Position numbers and translations under genes: made by a program. A DNA stretch of 33,903 nt from an uncultured Collinsella sp. (GTDB lineage Bacteria > Actinomycetota > Coriobacteriia > Coriobacteriales > Coriobacteriaceae): the NCBI GenBank assembly GCA_902470365.1, contig CABRFZ010000025.1:1-33903 (forward strand), read 5' to 3'. The notes under the pieces are model-generated. The model saw only the letters and a program-made list of their open reading frames with translations. It had not been told where the DNA came from and ran no database searches. Shown here piece by piece: positions 31,218 through 33,903 of the stretch; position 1 is the stretch's first letter; each line of letters begins with the position of its first letter.

Positions 31218-32111
31218 ATGGATACGAGTTATTACAACCGGTTTGGTGCCGAGGAACTTACGCGCCGCTTGTCGAGCGAGACCTTGTTGGCGCAGGGTCC
31301 CATGGGCAGTGTTCTGTTGAGTGAGTACGATGCCGCCGACATTCCACCGGCGTTTTGGAATCTGGCAGAGCCACAGACCGTTTCTCGTATCCATCGCTTG
31401 TATGTCGCCGCCGGCGCACAGGTGCTCATTACCAACACCTTTCAGGCATCGAGCTATGCCCTCAAGCACGACCAGATTGCGCCGTCCGTGGCGGAGGTCA
31501 ATCGCGGGGCCGTCGACGATGCCCGCCAGGCGCACCCTCAGCTGCTGCTAGGCTCGATGGGCCCGATCGGTATTGAGTGGTTTGCCGAGGACTCTGCCGA
31601 GTATCGTGAAATCCGAGGCATTGCGCGCGAACAGGCGCACGCCTTGCTCAATGCCGGCGTTGACGGTCTGCTGATCGAGACGGTGACGTCTATCCGTAAT
31701 TTGCAGCCCATGCTTGCCGGCGCCCGAGATGCCGCCGATGGCATGCCTGTTCTGGTGAGTTTTGTCGTTGACGATAAAGGCGACCTGTTGGGCGATGGCC
31801 TCAACATCGAGGCAGCCGTTTTGTACGCCGAAAAACACGGCGCAAACTCGGTTGGTGTTAATTGCTGTTCGCTTGCGGCCGCGAACACGGCGGTGCCCAG
31901 GATGGTTGCATCGGCGACTACTCCCGTCACGGTGCGTCCCAACGTAGGCGATCCGGTCCAGACTCAGGATGGCCCCGTATGGCACGAGAACCCCGAAGCT
32001 TTCGCGCACGCATGCATCGAATGGAGACATGCCGGTGCCGCAATGGTGGGCAGTTGCTGTGGAACCACGGCAATCACTACGGCCGCGATGGCCGAGGCGC
32101 TCGATATATAA
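31218..32111 (+). CDS. Homocysteine S-methyltransferase family protein
   Basis: A 297-residue TIM-barrel of the homocysteine S-methyltransferase family (MmuM, BHMT and MetH N-terminal domain). Zinc ligands are visible as GVNCC (Cys216) and GSCCGTT (Cys280, Cys281). QGPMGSVLL, NTFQASSYAL and ETVTSIRNLQPML complete the pattern. It lacks the folate, cobalamin and activation domains of MetH, so the methyl donor (S-methylmethionine, betaine, SAM or a corrinoid partner) is open. ATG 31218 lies 10 bases after the regulator stop, with GGGA upstream in GCGGGATATATATG. Ends DI-TAA as GATATATAA. Confidence 0.88.
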   Translation: MDTSYYNRFGAEELTRRLSSETLLAQGPMGSVLLSEYDAADIPPAFWNLAEPQTVSRIHRLYVAAGAQVLITNTFQASSYALKHDQIAPSVAEVNRGAVDDARQAHPQLLLGSMGPIGIEWFAEDSAEYREIRGIAREQAHALLNAGVDGLLIETVTSIRNLQPMLAGARDAADGMPVLVSFVVDDKGDLLGDGLNIEAAVLYAEKHGANSVGVNCCSLAAANTAVPRMVASATTPVTVRPNVGDPVQTQDGPVWHENPEAFAHACIEWRHAGAAMVGSCCGTTAITTAAMAEALDI

Positions 32112-32116
32112 AGGGC

Positions 32117-32143
32117 AAAACCGCTCCATACGAGGCGTTTTTT
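32117..32143 (+). terminator. Possible weak terminator after the methyltransferase gene
   Basis: AAAACCGCTC and GAGGCGTTTT can pair with a two-by-two internal mismatch, and six T end the structure (32138-32143). The following gene starts 124 bases later, so partial read-through is plausible. Confidence 0.4.
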
Positions 32144-32267
32144 ATTGCTTGCATGTCCTCGGCAGCATTTGCCCAAATGGTGAATGCTGGTGCCGGCAGG
32201 TTGCCGAGTGCATGTTGCGGGTATACCCCATGCGTACCATGATCCAAACACTGTGAGGTGTCTGCGC

Positions 32268-33668
32268 GTGTGCGCGATAATTCATTTTGGAACTGACGGT
32301 TGGCGCGCTCGCGTCGATGAGGACTTCACTGCCGATAACGTTGCCCGTATCGCCGATGCCGTCGGCGAGTTGTGGCAAAAGACCAATCCGGGCAAAACGG
32401 TATATATAGGGTTCGACACCCGGCCCCTAGCGCGCGAGTTCGCTGAGCTTGCGGCGGGCGTGCTAGCAGCGCACGGGCTAGACGCCGTGCTCGCTTCGCG
32501 ACCTGTCCCGACCCCTGCCCTTACGTGGGCGGCGGCTTATGACGGTGAAGCGTGCGGCGCGCTCATGGTGACGGGGTCCCATCATCCGCAGGGCTATCTG
32601 TGCCTCAAGATTCGCATGGGTGACGGCTCGACCGCCAACCAGGATGTCATCGAAGAGCTCGAAGAGACTATGGCTCCCGAGCCAATGGGGATCGAGGGGC
32701 AATATCGCACCGCGGATATCATTCCTGACTATATGCAGGCGGTGGCATCGTTTGTCGATGCCGAAGCCATTCGCGCCGCGCACCTGCGCGTGGTTGTCGA
32801 TCCCATGTGCGGCGCAGCCCAGGGCTATCTAGCCGACTTGCTGCGCGAGCTTGGCGTTGAGGCGCACGAGATTCACGCCGGGCAGGCGTCTGACCAAGAA
32901 GATATCTGCCCCGACCCCGTTGAACCTTGGGTGGACACTTGCGAGCGCACGGTTATCGAGGACGGAGCTTGCGCTGGCCTGGTGACCGACGGCGACGCCG
33001 ACCGTATCGGCGCGGTTGACGAGCGCGGCAGATATATACATCCGCATCAGATCATGGCGCTCGTTTTGGGCGACTTGGTTCAATTTCGCAATTTGGAGGG
33101 GCGCGTCGTCGTCAATCTTTCATGCTCGACGCTCGTGCGTCGCATTGCCGAGGCGCTTGGCTGCCGCGTGACCGTCAAACCAGTCGGTTTCAAATATATA
33201 GCGGCGGAGATGAAGAAGGGCGGCGTCCTCATGGGCGGCGAAGAAGCCGGTGGTATCGGCATCGCCGCGCATATGCCCGAACGCGATGGAATCCTCGCCT
33301 GTCTGATTCTGTGTGAGCTTATGGCAAAGACGGACGCGCCTTTGGGCGTTCTGGTCGACCAACTCGAGGACAGTTTTGGTAAGACGAGTTACGGTCGACG
33401 CGATTTGCGCCTTGAGGCCGAAGATGCCGAAACGTTACGAACCCTGCTGCCGGGCGTAAACCCCAAGTCGATTTGTGGCAAGGTGCCGCAAAACGTTAGT
33501 CATATGGACGGCTTGCGTCTGTCATTTGAGGATGACACGTGGCTGCTGGTCCGTCCTAGCGGGACCGAACCAGTGGTGCGCGTCTACGCCGAGGGGTTCT
33601 CGGTGGAAGAACGTGATGAGTTGCTCGATGCTGGCTGTGCTTTAGCTAGGGGGACGTATCCGCTTTAA
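32268..33668 (+). CDS. Phosphoglucomutase/phosphomannomutase family protein
   Basis: A 466-residue alpha-D-phosphohexomutase, moving phosphate between C1 and C6 of a sugar phosphate. Domain order is complete: N-terminal FGTDGWRARV, active-site loop VTGSHHPQGY with phosphoserine Ser104 (TASHNP in most relatives), Mg-binding DGDADR (241-246), sugar-binding GGEEAGG and the C-terminal phosphate loop RPSGTEP. The GTG at 32268 has GAGGTG 7 bases upstream and gives the normal N-terminus; the longer frame to 32184 does not fit. All three Tyr-Ile pairs are written TAT-ATA, with the rare ATA codon, unlike TAC-ATC/ATT elsewhere. Substrate (Glc, Man or GlcN phosphate) cannot be told. Confidence 0.9.
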   Translation: MCAIIHFGTDGWRARVDEDFTADNVARIADAVGELWQKTNPGKTVYIGFDTRPLAREFAELAAGVLAAHGLDAVLASRPVPTPALTWAAAYDGEACGALMVTGSHHPQGYLCLKIRMGDGSTANQDVIEELEETMAPEPMGIEGQYRTADIIPDYMQAVASFVDAEAIRAAHLRVVVDPMCGAAQGYLADLLRELGVEAHEIHAGQASDQEDICPDPVEPWVDTCERTVIEDGACAGLVTDGDADRIGAVDERGRYIHPHQIMALVLGDLVQFRNLEGRVVVNLSCSTLVRRIAEALGCRVTVKPVGFKYIAAEMKKGGVLMGGEEAGGIGIAAHMPERDGILACLILCELMAKTDAPLGVLVDQLEDSFGKTSYGRRDLRLEAEDAETLRTLLPGVNPKSICGKVPQNVSHMDGLRLSFEDDTWLLVRPSGTEPVVRVYAEGFSVEERDELLDAGCALARGTYPL

Positions 33669-33903
33669 CCATGAGACTGCCTTATATAAAGAGATGCTCG
33701 GCGAGCGGTAGGTAACGGCTGGCAAACGTCAGTCGGATCACAAGATGTGTAGGAAATGTGTACGTCCAGATTCCCGCCCGCGGCGCCCCTCCGGTCTGGC
33801 AATATATCTCCTTGCCGCGCGGCCCGGTGGAACCGGATCAGCCGCGGGGCGTGCACCTTGAGAACCGGATACTGCGAGGATGGACACTTCAAGTGTCGCA
33901 TCC
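33669..33903 (+). other. Non-coding structured region, possibly an rRNA operon leader (cut by window end)
   Basis: No credible gene. A TTATATAAAG at about 33681 could be a -10. A multi-branch fold is readable: CGCCCC (33784-33789) with GGGGCG (33846-33851) encloses GGCAA/TTGCC (33798-33802/33812-33816) and CCGGT/ACCGG (33824-33828/33832-33836). After it comes CCTTGAGAACCGGATACTGC, which resembles the TTGAGAAC-type sequences flanking rRNA genes in actinobacteria, and then a GGATG..GACACT-TCA-AGTGTC..CATCC hairpin ending at the window edge. The rRNA interpretation is from memory of such leaders and is not proven. Confidence 0.4.

Noticed and set aside
33665..33901. 78-residue minus-strand frame at the window end
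   Set aside because: It covers the palindromic leader-like region, has no ribosome site support and no recognisable domain.
33669..33903. SRP RNA, RNase P RNA or tmRNA at the right end
   Set aside because: The diagnostic conserved sequences of these RNAs were not found; only generic stems are visible.

Overview
The window is a 33.9 kb piece of a high-GC bacterial chromosome. Gene content, the order of the complete F-type ATP synthase operon (followed by murA and a LytR-CpsA-Psr gene), ATG/GTG/TTG starts behind purine-rich ribosome binding sites, and the style of the intergenic palindromes suggest a Coriobacteriia actinobacterium, most likely Collinsella or a close relative. This is an inference from familiarity with such genomes; no search was run. 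There is no prophage, transposase, CRISPR array or recognisable tRNA. Most of the window is core genome, with a few accessory pieces: an AAA/DUF4143 ATPase, a hicAB toxin-antitoxin pair and many dispersed palindromic repeats.

Layout. 1-1.9 kb: the end of metG, then pdxY (pyridoxal-type kinase) overlapping a TIGR04076-type small protein. 1.9-5.5 kb: an ATPase of the AAA+DUF4143 type behind three 33-bp-phased repeats, then a minus-strand MFS transporter plus low-molecular-weight tyrosine phosphatase pair. 5.6-7.5 kb: an acidic single-pass membrane protein and an aldose-1-epimerase-like protein. 7.7-12.1 kb: a polar amino acid ABC importer (Tat-type lipoprotein, permease, ATPase) followed by an M20 peptidase. 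12.3-19.3 kb: translation and housekeeping genes: prfA (behind an 8-codon leader ORF), prmC, hicA-hicB, tsaC/sua5, glpK and upp. 19.5-26.5 kb: atpI-like, atpB, E, F, H, A, G, D, C, ending in a strong terminator. 26.5-29.1 kb: murA and an LCP cell-wall ligase. 29.4-33.7 kb: pepT (minus) divergent from a DtxR/MntR-like regulator, a homocysteine methyltransferase-like gene and a phosphohexomutase. 33.67-33.9 kb: a non-coding structured stretch that may be the leader of an rRNA operon continuing outside the window.

The most unusual content is between the genes. At least six families of long inverted repeats occur. The best (family A, four near-complete or partial copies plus one truncated copy) has up to four helices whose arms differ between copies in a compensatory way, starts 1-4 bases after TAG stop codons in three cases, and in two cases carries a terminator hairpin. 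Family B is a 20-22 bp perfect stem around a GACTAGTC loop; in one copy the loop is in the opposite orientation. Families A, F and B stack in the same order behind several genes. No mobilising enzyme is encoded here, so if these elements move they do so in trans. All coordinates and structures were read by eye; helix energies, copy number in the genome and homology searches were not computed.
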